NCBI RefSeq assembly: GCF_947179165.1 | Contig: NC_077238.1 | Span: forward strand, 47,782,293-47,846,292 | Length of the DNA: 64,000 bases | Reading direction: 5' to 3' | Origin: Solanum dulcamara | Taxonomy: Eukaryota; Streptophyta; Magnoliopsida; Solanales; Solanaceae | Shown here: in pieces, positions 45,060 to 56,422 of the stretch | How positions within the stretch are numbered: the first letter of the stretch is position 1 | Layout: the number at the start of each line of letters is the position of its first letter | Program-made: the position numbers and the translations under genes | Notes under the pieces: model-generated | What the model saw: only the letters and a program-made list of their open reading frames with translations | What the model was told of the DNA's origin: nothing | Databases searched by the model: none

Positions 45060-46910
45060 CTAGTAGTGTTGTGTACAACTTTTCATGTGGCTTTCCTTTG
45101 AGAGTGAATCTGCAGTGTAATTAGCTTCACTAAAGATATGCCTGCACTGGAAAATTTCCAGTTTGCTAACCAATACCTGCAGTTCAGTAATATAAGTAAG
45201 AATGTTCCATGGAGGTTTAACTTCTTATTTAAGCCACTTGATTAGAAGTTCAGAGTCAACTTCAAGGGCTACCCTGCTGTATCCATGTTGTAAGCACCAC
45301 AGAATACCTATAAGTGCTGCCTGCACTTCAGCTTGGTTATTAGAACCACAGCCTAGTGGAGATGCAAAAGCATATATTAACACCCCATTATGGTCCCTAA
45401 GAATGCCTCCTGCCCCTATCTTCCCTGGATTGTTAAGGGCACTCCCATATGTGTTGAGCTTGATTATTGTAGGCTGTGGTTTAGTCCAGCATACTTTGGT
45501 TATTCTCAACTCATGTTGGCTTTTTTCAACCATGGTAACCAAATCTGCCCACTTACTTGGCAAATCAAGATATGGATACACAGTAGAGATAAGCATATAT
45601 AGATCTTTGGATATTGAGAATATTACTCTAGTAGCATTAGACTTCTTGCCTCCATACTTGCATGCACATCTATTCTTCCATAGATTCCAACACACAAAAA
45701 TGGGGGTGGCTTGCATTACTAACTTATGTAGCTCATTGTTAGTTTTGATTAGCCACCACCTCATCAATAGGTTTTTTAGAGGAGTGTTGCTGTGTTGTAG
45801 ACCCCAGTACCCTGAGAAGTGCTTCCAAATATGTTGTGCAAAGTAGCCTGAAACAAGGATATGGTCTACATCATCAAGACCTGCTCTATAGCAGCAACAT
45901 CATGCAGCAGGCTCCTGTCCAAAGGCCACAATTCTGTCATTTGTGGGTAGCTTAAGTCTGAAAGCTCTCCACAAAAGAAAAGAGACCTTGAAAGGAATGC
46001 TATTGTGCCATATGTTGCTGTTAGTGAGAGATCTTGTCTTTTTCTTTCTTACTAACTCTCAAGCTGATGCACAAGTGAAGTTGCCATGAGAGTTAGGCTT
46101 CCAGATGGCTTGATCCTGCATATTTGGAATATAGCTGATGGGAGTGCTGAGAATTTTGCACACCAGCTGAGGGGGTGCATGTTTCCTTACTTCCTCTGCC
46201 TTTCATCCTCCATTCTCCATTAGTTCAGAGACAGTAGTGTTATTCAATCTAGGGAGACTTTCATTGTGGTAAGCTAATGGACCTACCCCTAACCAATCAT
46301 CCCACCACAAGCTGCTTGTTCCAAACTTGATTCTCCATTGTATATGAGGCTCAATATCTTTTTTATTAATCGTCATGTGCTTCCACATGAGAGACTGTCC
46401 TGTGTCCCACTTTTTTATGACTGGATGAGCCCTTTGACAGTATTTTGCTTTAAGGAATTCCCCCCATAGTGTCTTCTTTGATCTGAAAGTCCACCACTGT
46501 TTATATTGGAAGGATAAGCACACATCCTTTAATTTTTTAACACCTATACCACCCTCCTCATAAGGATAACTGAGAGTATACCAAGAGGCCCAGTGATATT
46601 TTCTTCTTTCAGTATCCCATCCCCAAAAGAAGTCAGCAATTAGTCTTTTGATCTGATTCATGGTGGTCTTGGTAGGACTGATAGCTGACAACAGGTGTAT
46701 AGGAATAGATTGCAGCACTGATTTCACCAAGGTGACTCTACCTCCATAGCTTAACATTTTAGTCTGCCATCCCCTGATCCTGCTTAGAACCTTAGAAACC
46801 ATACTAGAGAAATATATGATCCTTTGTTCTCCTATATATAGGGGACAGCCTAGGTAACTGATTGGGCCATGAGTGCATTTGTATCCTGTGATCATGCTGA
46901 CCCTTTCCAC
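45060..46910 (-). pseudogene. LINE-2 ORF2 C-terminal part (RT thumb to RNase H)
   Basis: Starts inside ORF2 at VERVSMITGYKCTHGP and continues with SYLGCPLYIG, RIRGWQTKMLSYGGRVTLVK, IADFFWGWDTERRKYHW and KQWWTFRSKKTLWG. Stops: TGA for Trp at 46203, at least one more before 45767, and TAA for Gln at 45225. RNase H (LNTYGSALNNPGKIGAGG near 45440) has the same Asp to Tyr change as LINE-1. The frame around VCWNLWKNRCACKYGGKK is intact here, which shows where LINE-1 lost a base. Not functional. Confidence 0.9.
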
Positions 46911-47290
46911 CATAATAGTTATTCTGATATTGATGGTTTAGATTTATTTTTTGAATTAAAAGTGTTGAGAGAAATAATACAAGTAGAAGATAATGATCTA
47001 ATGGAGATACTCAATCAAATAAAAGGACTTGATTCTTTTTCAAATGCATATATTATTTATAGAATAATGTTAACAACTCTTGTGACTGTTGCTTCAGCCA
47101 AAAGAAGTTTTTAGAAATTAAAATTGATAAAATCTTATCTAAAATCAACAATGTCTCAAGAGAGATTGAATGGATTAGCTATATTATCAATTGAAAAGGA
47201 ATTATTTAAACAAATCCATTATAAAAAGTAATTAATGACTTTGTATCTAAAAAAGTTAGAAAAGTAGATTTTAATTAAATAAAAGTATAT
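46911..47290 (+). pseudogene. hAT transposase relic, fragment 3 (dimerisation domain)
   Basis: Plus strand: YSDIDGLDLFFELKVLREI, MEILNQIKGLDSFSNAYI, IMLTTLVTVASAKRSFS (the hAT C-terminal dimerisation motif, usually TVASAERSFSKLK), then SYLKSTMSQERLNGLAIL, and SIEKELFKQIHYKK, with stops at about 47113 and 47230. This is the most conserved part of hAT transposases. It is the direct continuation of fragment 2 across LINE-2. Confidence 0.88.
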
Positions 47291-47382
47291 ATGATGATCT
47301 TTTTAAAAAAAGTAAATTAATATTAGGGCCCCTCTCTAAAGTTTGATTTTTTGCCCCCATTCTTATTGAGTTGGCCTTGTTT
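47291..47382 (+). other. Probable hAT 3' end
   Basis: TTAGGGCCCCTCTCTAAAGT then GCCCCCATTCTTATTGAGTTGGCCTTG resembles the terminal text of plant hAT elements, whose inverted repeat reads about CAGGGCCGGC.... The matching 5' end is not in view, so this is inference. Confidence 0.4.
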
Positions 47383-47916
47383 ATATGAATTGTGTATTGT
47401 GAACACTAGATTGAGCTGATTTTCTGTGCAGGTGGTAGTTATGCAGGTTCGGTAAAGGGGAAAGGAGTTCCTGAGTTTAATTAGATTTTCCTAGTTTTAT
47501 TAGTTGGCTTGCTGAGTACCGTGTTATTTGGTACTCACACCTTGCTTCTACACTTGTGTAGGTTTTGAGCCCGGATCATGAGTTTGAGTCTTTTTCTTTT
47601 CATCCGAGGCTTCGATGTGATATTGAGAGGTAGCTAATTGAAATTCAGCGATCTCTGCTGTCTCTTTCCTTATGCTTTATTCTATTCGAGATACAATGAA
47701 ATTTGAGACTTGTATTTATCTTTATTTCATATTTAATTATTGGCTTGTACACATGACAACCAAATGTTGGGGGCTATATGAGTTTGTTTAAGTCTTCCGC
47801 TTTTGGTGTAACAAAATGTAGTATTTCCACAGTATTTCTCATAATTGTTGGGTTAAGGCTCACTTGTCCTGGTGGAATAGGACGAGTGCCATCACATTCG
47901 ATTTTAGATCGTGACA
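47383..47916 (+). mobile_element. 3' part of a gypsy LTR, other family
   Basis: GAGTACC-GTGTTATTT-GGTACTC at 47514-47536 is the R-region hairpin typical of these LTRs. The end TTTAGATCGTGACA closes at 47916. The first part of the LTR is missing and no PBS follows. Different from families A to C except for the last ten bases. Confidence 0.65.
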
Positions 47917-49180
47917 TTATATTTGAGTAATTATGATAAACAAAAATTTCAGAACTAATAAAATAAGTAGGGAGAATTTTCTGAGCTGAGTATGTATATG
48001 TATAAGAAAATAATTGTGATCTCTAGTATGAGACCTAACTGTGCATATTTGGAAGTAATTTTATTTGCTGACCTATCAAGTTCTTTTGTGTGTTATTCAT
48101 CGAGGTTTATTTTTTATTTTACTACAAATTTATTTATAAGCTTATTAAAATTTAATTGCTAACCCACAAAGACTTACATACTTGTTTAGCGAGGCTTATC
48201 TATATGTTATACGAACTACTTATTTATAAGTTATATATTTCGTAAGATAAGAACTTACATGAGTACGTGATTCATGAGTCATTTGCTTATATATTACATA
48301 TTTTTTTTAAAAATAAAGGATTAACTTACATGATTATATGCATACGTGCTATAGATAATATGTCCATATGCCATAGGCTATTTTTCTATATATCGTAAAT
48401 CGTTTAAAACATTTGTTTATAGGACACATCTATAGATTGCATATTATATGAATCATTGAGTACACGCCACTTATTTTTATAAATAATGTTCTTAAATGTT
48501 ATATGTTTTATAAAGGTATCGACACATTTGTAATATTTTTTTCTATCTTTCTTTTTTTGATAATTGTTTCTCAATTAGTTACATTCTAAATCATTTTCTT
48601 TTAGGCTATGTGCGGTATGATCATTATTGAAATGTTATATGTTTCATAAATAATATATTTATACGTTATATTTTTTTAAGATAAGACCTCATATATTACA
48701 TAATTTACTGACTTCTTGCTCATGCACTACGCACTTCGTAAAATATTAAATCACATGTTTCATGTATACACATTAAATAATGTATACCCATAAGTTAAAG
48801 ATATGTAGATTTTATGTTATAGATGTTGTAAACCACCTGTTTATATGTCACATGCCTCATAGATCATTTATTTGAATATTATATATTTTTCAAATTTGAC
48901 ATAATTAGTATGTTGAAGTTTAACCACTCAAATGAAGTATGATTTACTATTTATATGACATAAATATATTTATTCAAAATTACAATCTATGTGTTATTAT
49001 GTCACCTTTCCGCAAATCCTAGTAATTATATGTTCGGTCTTACTTCAAAATTACCAATTTAAATGTTATACATAGGCCATTTTTTCATAGAATTCATTTT
49101 ACTCAGATTATTTGCTTCCTTATTTTTCAAGAATAAGGAAGATCATTTTCAAGTTTTAATTTGTTCATTTGAAATCTGGG
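47917..49180. repeat. AT-rich degenerate repeat zone
   Basis: Diverged recurring words of the kind ATATGTTACATG, CATAAATCATTTGTTTATA, TTATATGTTTTATAA at irregular 40-60 bp spacing. No open frame. Similar wording appears at 49990-50580 and at 58243-58450, on both sides of element A2. Confidence 0.5.
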
Positions 49181-49935
49181 TAGATCAACTAGATCTGATG
49201 TTAGAACTCAAGCTAGATTGATGTATGAAAGGCAAAAAAGAGGTGGAGGAGTGACTTTGGGTGCCCAAAACCTCACTGATTGATCTTTATGGTGGCATGC
49301 GGTCTGGGAACACTTTAGGGTGAACACCTATCAAAACAAGAAGGATCAATAGTTCAGCATTTAGGCCGTAACATTTAGCAACCAACAAATATTTAACCCA
49401 ACAAGTGCTCTCCGAACCAAGCTAGATAGTTTCCTATCACTAGGCTCACCAACCAACCTGCTCATTTTTTTATTCCTACTGAATATCAAAACAAACCATA
49501 GGAATTGTTTTCAAGAGAAACAAAAGTAAGAACCATGCGCATGAATGAAAGAGCTCGCTTTGAGGAATGAGGGGAAGAAAGACTATAGAAAGGCTAAGTG
49601 AAGGCCAAAGAAGATGCTGCCCATGGAGAGCATTTTCCTTTGTGAACATGCACATAAGACATGATAAAAAAATTCAAAAAATGGGCGTCTAGGAACAGAG
49701 TAGGGGCATTGTTGATTTCACCCAATGAATCACTCAACCCTATTTCCATTAAGCGGAACGTTTAAGGAACTAAGAATATCACAAAAGATGAAGACTCATA
49801 TTAAAGTCACTAGGTTGATTATATGAGGAAATCTCTTTTTAAAGGCGAGGAGAAGGAGAGGAGCTGAAAGCCACTTGACTCTACGGAGAGGAGTTGAAAG
49901 TCACTTGACTGTAAGGAGAGGGTGTTCTTCTTTTT
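49181..49935. other. GC-richer island without recognised gene
   Basis: Clearly richer in G+C than both sides, with an abrupt change at each edge. It ends in a 30-bp direct repeat (GGAGAGGAGCTGAAAGCCAC at 49855 and GGAGAGGAGTTGAAAGTCAC at 49885). No coding frame. The look is compatible with an organelle-derived insert, but I cannot match it to a specific organelle region. Confidence 0.4.
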
Positions 49936-50742
49936 CTTTATTTACCAGTTCCAAGCATTCTTTTTTACCGACAAGGTCATTTAAATCATTATATAGATTT
50001 TCAGCCATACTGTACGCAGTCTTCCTATAGACCAAGGGCATTAGGAGTGATTTCACTAAATGTCTATAAAGTCAGGGACATATATATTTGAGAATAAAAA
50101 GGCTATCCTTGACCCTTTTTTGCACACCCATTGTACTTCATAGAAAGTGTACTTAAATACTATATGCTTCCAAATATATTAATACTTAAGCTATATAGAA
50201 CAAGGCCTAATTGCCAATATATTATTTCTCTCCCAAAAAAATTAATTATATGTCATATTCCTACATATTAAAAAAATCAACTACTCTCATGCTAAAGGTA
50301 TTACGAATTATTTGTTCTTATGTTTATATGTCACCTTCTATTATAAGGATTACATAACATAGATCATTACATGTAGACTATACATTTTGAAAATTTCATA
50401 ACTATATGTTAAACGTTTTCTAACTTAATTGTTTAAATGTCATCAGTTTTATAAATATTATATTTATTCATGTGTATGTTAATTGTTTAAGTTATATAAA
50501 AGATATGGGTTTATAAGTTTATCTGTTTAAATGTTCTCGAACGCTTACTCATAAATTAGACTTGACTTATTTGTATGCTATAAGACTTCAAAGCTTAAGA
50601 AGATTGCAAGAGGAATTTAAAATAATTATTTATCTTTGAGAATTTACGGTGAACATACTGTCGTATAGTCCATAACTTAGTTGTAATGGCTCTCTGGGTC
50701 ATTTTTAAATTAAAGCATTCATTCCATCATTTAAAGCATTCT
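49936..50742. repeat. AT-rich degenerate repeat zone, right part
   Basis: Same recurring ATATGTCA/TTATATG wording as 47917-49180. Nothing else visible. Ends at the family A LTR start. Confidence 0.5.
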
Positions 50743-53700
50743 TGTAGCGACCCCAAGTCATTTATGACTTGTTAGCACTAATTGTTAGGTTGTCTAGTCA
50801 TTCATTTGGGTTATAGGCCCATTTCTATATTTTGGAGCTTTTATAACTTGAAAAGTTGACTTTGGTCATACCTTCAGAAAAATAACCTTAAAACGGAATT
50901 CTTAAGGTACAATTAGCTCCAAAATGGCCAAATTAGGCTAGTAGCATGGTAAGCATGAGTATTGAGGCAATCGGTACGAGTTTAGGGACATTTGGCGCCT
51001 TTGCCTTAGAAATTTGGCATATGGTTGACTTTGGTCAATATTCTTGGAAAACGCACTAGATAAAAATTCTGACAGTGCAGTTAGCTCCGAAAGGTCAAGT
51101 TTGGTCTAGAATAATCCTTCATTTGCTTTTCAAGGCTTTCGATCTAATTTCAAGGCCCGTTGTGGAATTTATCTCAAAATGACACTTGGGTGTGGGATCC
51201 ATTTTTAAATATAAAGACCTCATATGAAAATTTCAACTGTGCCATTGAATCTAAAACATTAAATTTGGTGGGGTAGCATATCTCGTTTGTACGCACAGAA
51301 ATTGAATGAATTTTGAGCACCCCAATGGAATATTTGAACTTGGTGAAAATCAACATTTCAGTTGATATCTGGTGCAGGAGGATTTGTTTTTCGCGATGTC
51401 GGGCCCTTCTCCAGGTTCGCAGAGGTCTAGGAAATTTCCCTCCACGTTAGCGTGGCCTGGACCATGATTGTAGGGAGAACAAATCCGCTTTCCCTCAGCA
51501 TTAGCACAGCCTGGGCCACGTTCGTGGTCCTCTGGCCATGAATGTGAAAGCTAACCTTCCTGGCCTTCGTGTTCACGGGCCACTTAGGCCGTGTTCACGA
51601 AGGCAAAAACCTTGTTCTTTCAATAAAAGACCAAGGACAAACTCAGCCTTATTTTACTCTTCCAAACTTTAATTTCTCCTCCAATGCTCAACCAAATTTG
51701 GTGATCCAAGGTCTAAATTCAACGAAATTTCAAGAGGAATCCATTGGCGAGCTTGGAAACTTATTTAGGAGCGTCATCTTAGGTAAATTCACTAAATTAG
51801 CTGCTGCTATTATCATTTTAGGATTAGAAATTTGATGAATTTTGGAGGATTGTAGCTTGGCTATTTTAGCTCTAGTTTTAACGATTCCTGAGGCTAAATT
51901 GTGAGTTTTTACACAAGAAATATCATAGTATTCTTGGTTTGGGTGTGGGAGTTTCATTTTTCATAAGCCACTGCTTTTATGTGTTGCCATGGTTGCTTCC
52001 TTTAACTTGAAATGTTGGACTTTTGATGCATGTGTGGTTGTAGCTAATTCTAGTGCATGAATTGTGCTTCTTTTTGGAACAGTGGCTTGGGGTAGCATAT
52101 AGGATACTATTGGGGTCTCACATTTTCTATTTTGGACCCCGAAATTGGTTTGTCTCTGAAAATTGTGAATTGACCGTAACAAAGTTGTAATTCTATTTTT
52201 GATAGTGAGGCAGCATTTGGAGGCCATTCGGAAAGTGAAAGATTAAATTTTGTGTGTTGGAGTGTGCACAGTCGGCCTACAGGTAGGTTATGGTTTTCCC
52301 CTCTTTACACTAAGCATGTTTATGAATTTGTACACTGAATTATATGAGTTTGGAGGGGTTTGGGTGTCAAGCATGCTAAATTCCTAAATTTTATGCCCGT
52401 GGTTTTATTTTTGGGGTATTATCAGACTATTAAAGCATATCTCTGGTTATTGTTGAACATCCATACCTTTTATTATGTGTTGTGCGTTTGGTTGTATATT
52501 TGGAAGCATATTTGACTTTAATCTAGGCTTAGACAAGTGTTGCATTAGACTTGCGCGATTTAGGCTGCCGCTGGGCCTTAACTTTCTCCGATGTCATTTT
52601 GGTTAGCTTAGCTCCTTGTAGACTGATATATCAGACTTGAATCTGATAATCTAACCTTTAGCTAGGATGTAACACAAATTTTGGAACCTTACCTCCATAA
52701 TGCCCTATTCTCCTATCGGTCCTGTATCGCTTGGATCTTGATTCTAGAAGTCTTTTTGACGATTCTGGTTGGATGTGTTCAAGCTTGAGTGAATTATTGA
52801 TAGCGCCTAGTTTTGGGGCTACTCCCCATGATGCTTGATTGGCCGCTAATCCTAATTCGGATGACTCACCTCTATTTATGGTTCAAGTCCCTATTTCACT
52901 CAACACGACGGGGTTCAAGCCCTTGCCATATTATTATAGCCTCGGTTCAAGTATGTTGCCTCATTTAGTCATGGTTCGATCCCATTGCCTTTATTATCGC
53001 CTTGGTTCAAGTCTATTGATCTTTATTTAATTGTGGTTTGAACCCACCACCTCTATATATCCTTGATTCAAGTCTGTCACTCCTTACTCACTTTGGTTCG
53101 ACTCCTTCGCTACTGTTACTCAATTCAAGTTCGTGGTCTAGCTTACACATGGGTCAAATCCATAATTATATGTCACCCAATTCAAGTTCATGGTTGCTTT
53201 CAAATCTCGATCCAGGTTCTTGATCATTTGATGAATCATCAGTTCAAATCCTTATCTTCCCTTAACTTAGGGTTAAACATTTATATTTTCAAAATGGTTC
53301 GGTTCAAGTCCAAGAATTTGGTGGCTTTGTTGGAACTTTATCGTATCCACTCTTTTTACTTGAACTATCTTTTCTCCTGTCAGTATTATGGGTTCCGTTC
53401 AGGTTGTTACTTTAGACGTGTACGAGCGTACCCATCGAGTTTATAGGAGCTCGACTGATTTAGCTAGTTTCTTTATCTTTATGTGTTGAGTACACTCATG
53501 TACATACCTACATTTACTTCTTGTCCTATCTTTGGTTGTGATTATATTCTCCTATTTCAATTTACTTCTTGTTATCTTACTCAGTTGGCCTATGATGCCT
53601 ACTGGGTACCTATTATTGTGGTGTACTCATACTAATCTCTATATCATTTTTTGTGATGCAGTCCTAGTACTAGCTACCGGTGTTGATTTGAGCCAATAGT

Positions 53701-53930
53701 TGTCTTGATCGGAGGCAGGGTGAGCACATTGTGTTCTAGAGTTACCCATCTCCCTCTATACATATATTTTGCCTGTGTTTTTCTCTTTGAGATAACCTTA
53801 TTTTGTGGTCTACTTTTGTGGCTTGTACTCCTTTTGGTAGTAACTCTGTAAATGTGACTTTCAGGTTCTAGGAGCAATCATTTTATTTGTATATATTTCA
53901 TTTAGCTTCTGCCATTCAGTTATGCTTGGG
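50743..53930 (+). mobile_element. 5' LTR of A2
   Basis: Matches the LTRs at 30487-33536 (reverse) and 4917-7897 through most of its length and the 3' LTR of the same element from 52220 on (GGCCATTCGG... versus GGCCATTCGA at 56423). Contains the GGTTCAAGTCC minisatellite. It stops about 310 bp short of the LTR end at GTTATGCTTGGGG, where gag begins abruptly. Confidence 0.85.
52868..53310 (+). repeat. GGTTCAAGTCC minisatellite in A2 5' LTR
   Basis: About ten units with GGTTCAAGTCC-like cores (52880, 52912, 52944, 52973, 53004, 53035, 53095 and others). 53095-53105 reads GGTTCGACTCC, a full match to the Pol III box B consensus. Confidence 0.8.
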
Positions 53931-54900
53931 GTGTTTTTTAGGCTATCACTGCCGAGGTTTTCTAGGGTTGTGGGCAAGGATGACCATGAGTTTCTATTTA
54001 CTTGCCGAGAATGGATGCAGACTTTGGGTCTAGTAGAGTCAAGAGGGGCTGACTTCACTACTTACCAGCTAGATAGTCCTGCCCAATAGTGGTGGCATTC
54101 ATATATAGAAACCAAACTAGATGGATCTCTCCTAATATCGTGGACTGAGTTTTCAGAAGCCTTTTAAACCCGATTTATCCCCAGGACAATCAGAGATCAG
54201 CTCTAAGATCAGTTTTCACTATTAGAGTAGGACTCCATGAATGTATAGGAGTACGAGGTCTGATTCCATGAGCTATCTAGGCATGGCTCCATGATCTTAC
54301 CTACTAAGGAGGAGAGGTTTGGTTCTTCGTTAGAGGATGTGGTGTATAATGCTCGCATGCTTGAGTAGCTTCATCGCGAGGACCAAGGGGACAGAGGCAA
54401 GAGTGCTAGGAAGGAAGATAGCTGGGATGGGTGTCGCTTTAGACCGAAGGAGTCCTATGATATATCTCGCTAAATATATTAGCCAGTCCAGTCCAACCGC
54501 CCCCTTCCAAGCCTCTTTTCATACTTCAATGGAAGACTAGCACTGTTAGAGTAGCTCTAGTATTGATTCGAGTCAGGGCTGAGGTGGTTCACAAATGGAT
54601 TTTTTTGGTCGAGCTGGCCGGCCTCCAAATTGAAGTCGATAGTCACAAGGCTGATATGAGTGTGGGAAGCTAGATCATTGGTCCCGTGAGTGCTCTCACC
54701 ATCGGCTAGCCTTACAATCTCTATAGGCAACTACACATGTGCCAGCACCAGCACCTCCAGTTAGAGGTGGAGGCAAGGGTAAGGGCCATAAAGGTGGTCT
54801 TAGGGAGCATATGGAGGTCCCCGAAGAGTTAGGGAAAGAGGCAGGGTCGATGCACAGGGAGAAGAAGCCCAGGCCCACTTTTATGTAGCTCCAGCTAGAG
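53931..54900 (+). pseudogene. gag: gag of A2, N-terminally truncated
   Basis: Starts in the RFSRVVGKDDHEFLF region. Capsid text follows: LGLVESRGADFTTYQLDSPA, WWHSYIETK, TRFIPRTIRDQL, DQFSLLE and RFHELSRHGSM, with stops. The zinc knuckle near 54648-54690 reads stop-YECGKLDHWSREC: the first Cys codon TGT has become TGA. Several frames are needed to read it through. Confidence 0.8.
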
Positions 54901-54959
54901 AAGAGGTTGAGGCTTCGAACGATGTGATCAAGGGTATGGTTTTATTATGTCATCTGCCT

Positions 54960-55290
54960 ACATACCTTTATTTGAACCAAGCTTCACTATTCTTATGTAT
55001 TTATATATTATGCCCCTCGACTAAGCATGAGTCTGGAGCCCTTAGTTAAGCCATTTTTTATTTTAACCCCGGTAGGTGATTATTTAGTAGTGGATCAAGT
55101 ATTTAGATCCTGCGTGGTGACTATTCAGGGGCGAGAAACTAAGGTTGATCTTATCTTGCTTCATATGGTGGATTTTAATTTGATTCTGGGCATGGACAGG
55201 TTATTCTCTCACTGCGCGGTCTTAGATTGTTATGCCAAGACCATTACCTTAGCCATATCTGGTATTCCACTGGTGGTGTGGTAAGGCTCT
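54960..55290 (+). pseudogene. pol: Protease of A2
   Basis: Frame 55027-55284 gives MSLEPLVKPFFILTPVGDYL, CVVTIQGRETKVDLILLHM, DFNLILGMDRLFSHCAVLDC. This is the C-terminal part of the gypsy aspartic protease (LGMD.L..H.A.LDC). Upstream at about 54970 the expected catalytic F-D-x-G-S/T is seen only as FEPSFTI, so the active Asp appears lost. Confidence 0.78.
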
Positions 55291-55439
55291 TGTAGTCACA
55301 CGCCGATTGGGATGATTTTATTTGTTCGGGCTCGGAAGCTAGTGGCTAGCGGGTATTTGGCATATTTGGCTTGTGTTAGAGATGTGAGTATGGAGGGTCT
55401 ACGGTTGATTTAGTACTTATAATCTGAGAGTTTGCAGAT

Positions 55440-56422
55440 GTGTTTCCAACTGATCTGTCTGACCTTCCTCTTGATTGTGATATTGACTTCGCCATTGATG
55501 TAGAGTCAGATACTAATCTTATTTCCATCCCTACATATCGTATGACCCCTACAGATATCAAGGAGCTTAGTCATAAGCTTCAGGATCTCTTGGATAAGGG
55601 ATTCATTCGACCTAGTGTATCGCCTTGGGGTGTCCCAATCCTATTCATTAAAAAGAAGGACGGTACTATGCAGATGTGTATTGATTACAGGCAATTCAAT
55701 AAGGTGAAGGTCAAGAACTATTACCCCATGCCTAGGATTGATGACCTATTCGACCAGCTTCAAGGTGGCATGGTATTATCTAAGATTGATTTGAGATCTG
55801 GCTACCACCAGTTGAGGATTAGGGCAACGGATGTCCCTAAGACTATATTTAGGAATCGTTACAGAAACTATGAGTTCCTAGTGATGTCTTTTGGGCTGAC
55901 TAACACCCTCGCTGCGTTCACTAACTTGATGAATCAGGTGTTTGGTCCATACTTGGAATCATTTGTCATAGTCTTCATCGACAACATTTTGGTATACTCG
56001 CAGAACTGGGATGAGCATAAGCAGCATTTGAGAGTAGTAATCCAGACTTTGAGAGATCAGCGGCTTTATGCCAAGTTCTCAATCTGCTAGTTTTGTCTTG
56101 ATTCCATAGCATTCTTGGGGCACTGGTGTTCAAGGATGGGATTATGGTAGATCCAACGAAGACTGAAGCTATTCATAATTTGGCAAGTCCCACCTCTATG
56201 ACTGATATTCGTTGCTTCATCGTATTGGCAGGGTACTACAGCTACTTTGTTGAGGTGTGCTTTACTATAGCGGCACCTCTGACTTGATTAACTCGCCAAT
56301 ACATTCTATTTGTGTGGTCGAAAGAGAGTGAGAGGAGGTTATTGAGGCTCAAGAAGTTTCTTACCACCGCTCCTATATTGACTCTTCTAGTTGAGGGTGA
56401 GAGATTCACCATTGCATTCCAA
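55440..56422 (+). pseudogene. pol: Reverse transcriptase of A2
   Basis: The best preserved RT of the window: open for 216 codons from 55440 (a [20 protein letters not shown] block, [95 protein letters not shown]). The catalytic YxDD-equivalent FIDD reads FIDN, so the second Asp is lost. After a shift near 56080 it goes on with VDPTKTEAI, AGYYSYFVE and FVWSKESERRLLRLKK to GERFTIAF, where it fuses with LTR sequence. RNase H beyond its first residues and integrase are absent. Confidence 0.9.

Larger units (their letters stand above)
41906..46910 (-). mobile_element. LINE-2: second copy of the same LINE family, 5' truncated
   Basis: 5005 bp, poly(A) tail as T at 41906-41914, 5' end at 46910 inside the RT thumb. 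44675-46900 is nearly identical to 36336-38560 of LINE-1 (offset 8339 bp for the first part); the 3' region shares modules but differs in their number and order. Eight-bp duplication CATAATAG on both sides, inserted in the hAT transposase in the same orientation as LINE-1. Contains the end of ORF2 and a long ORF3. Confidence 0.92.
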
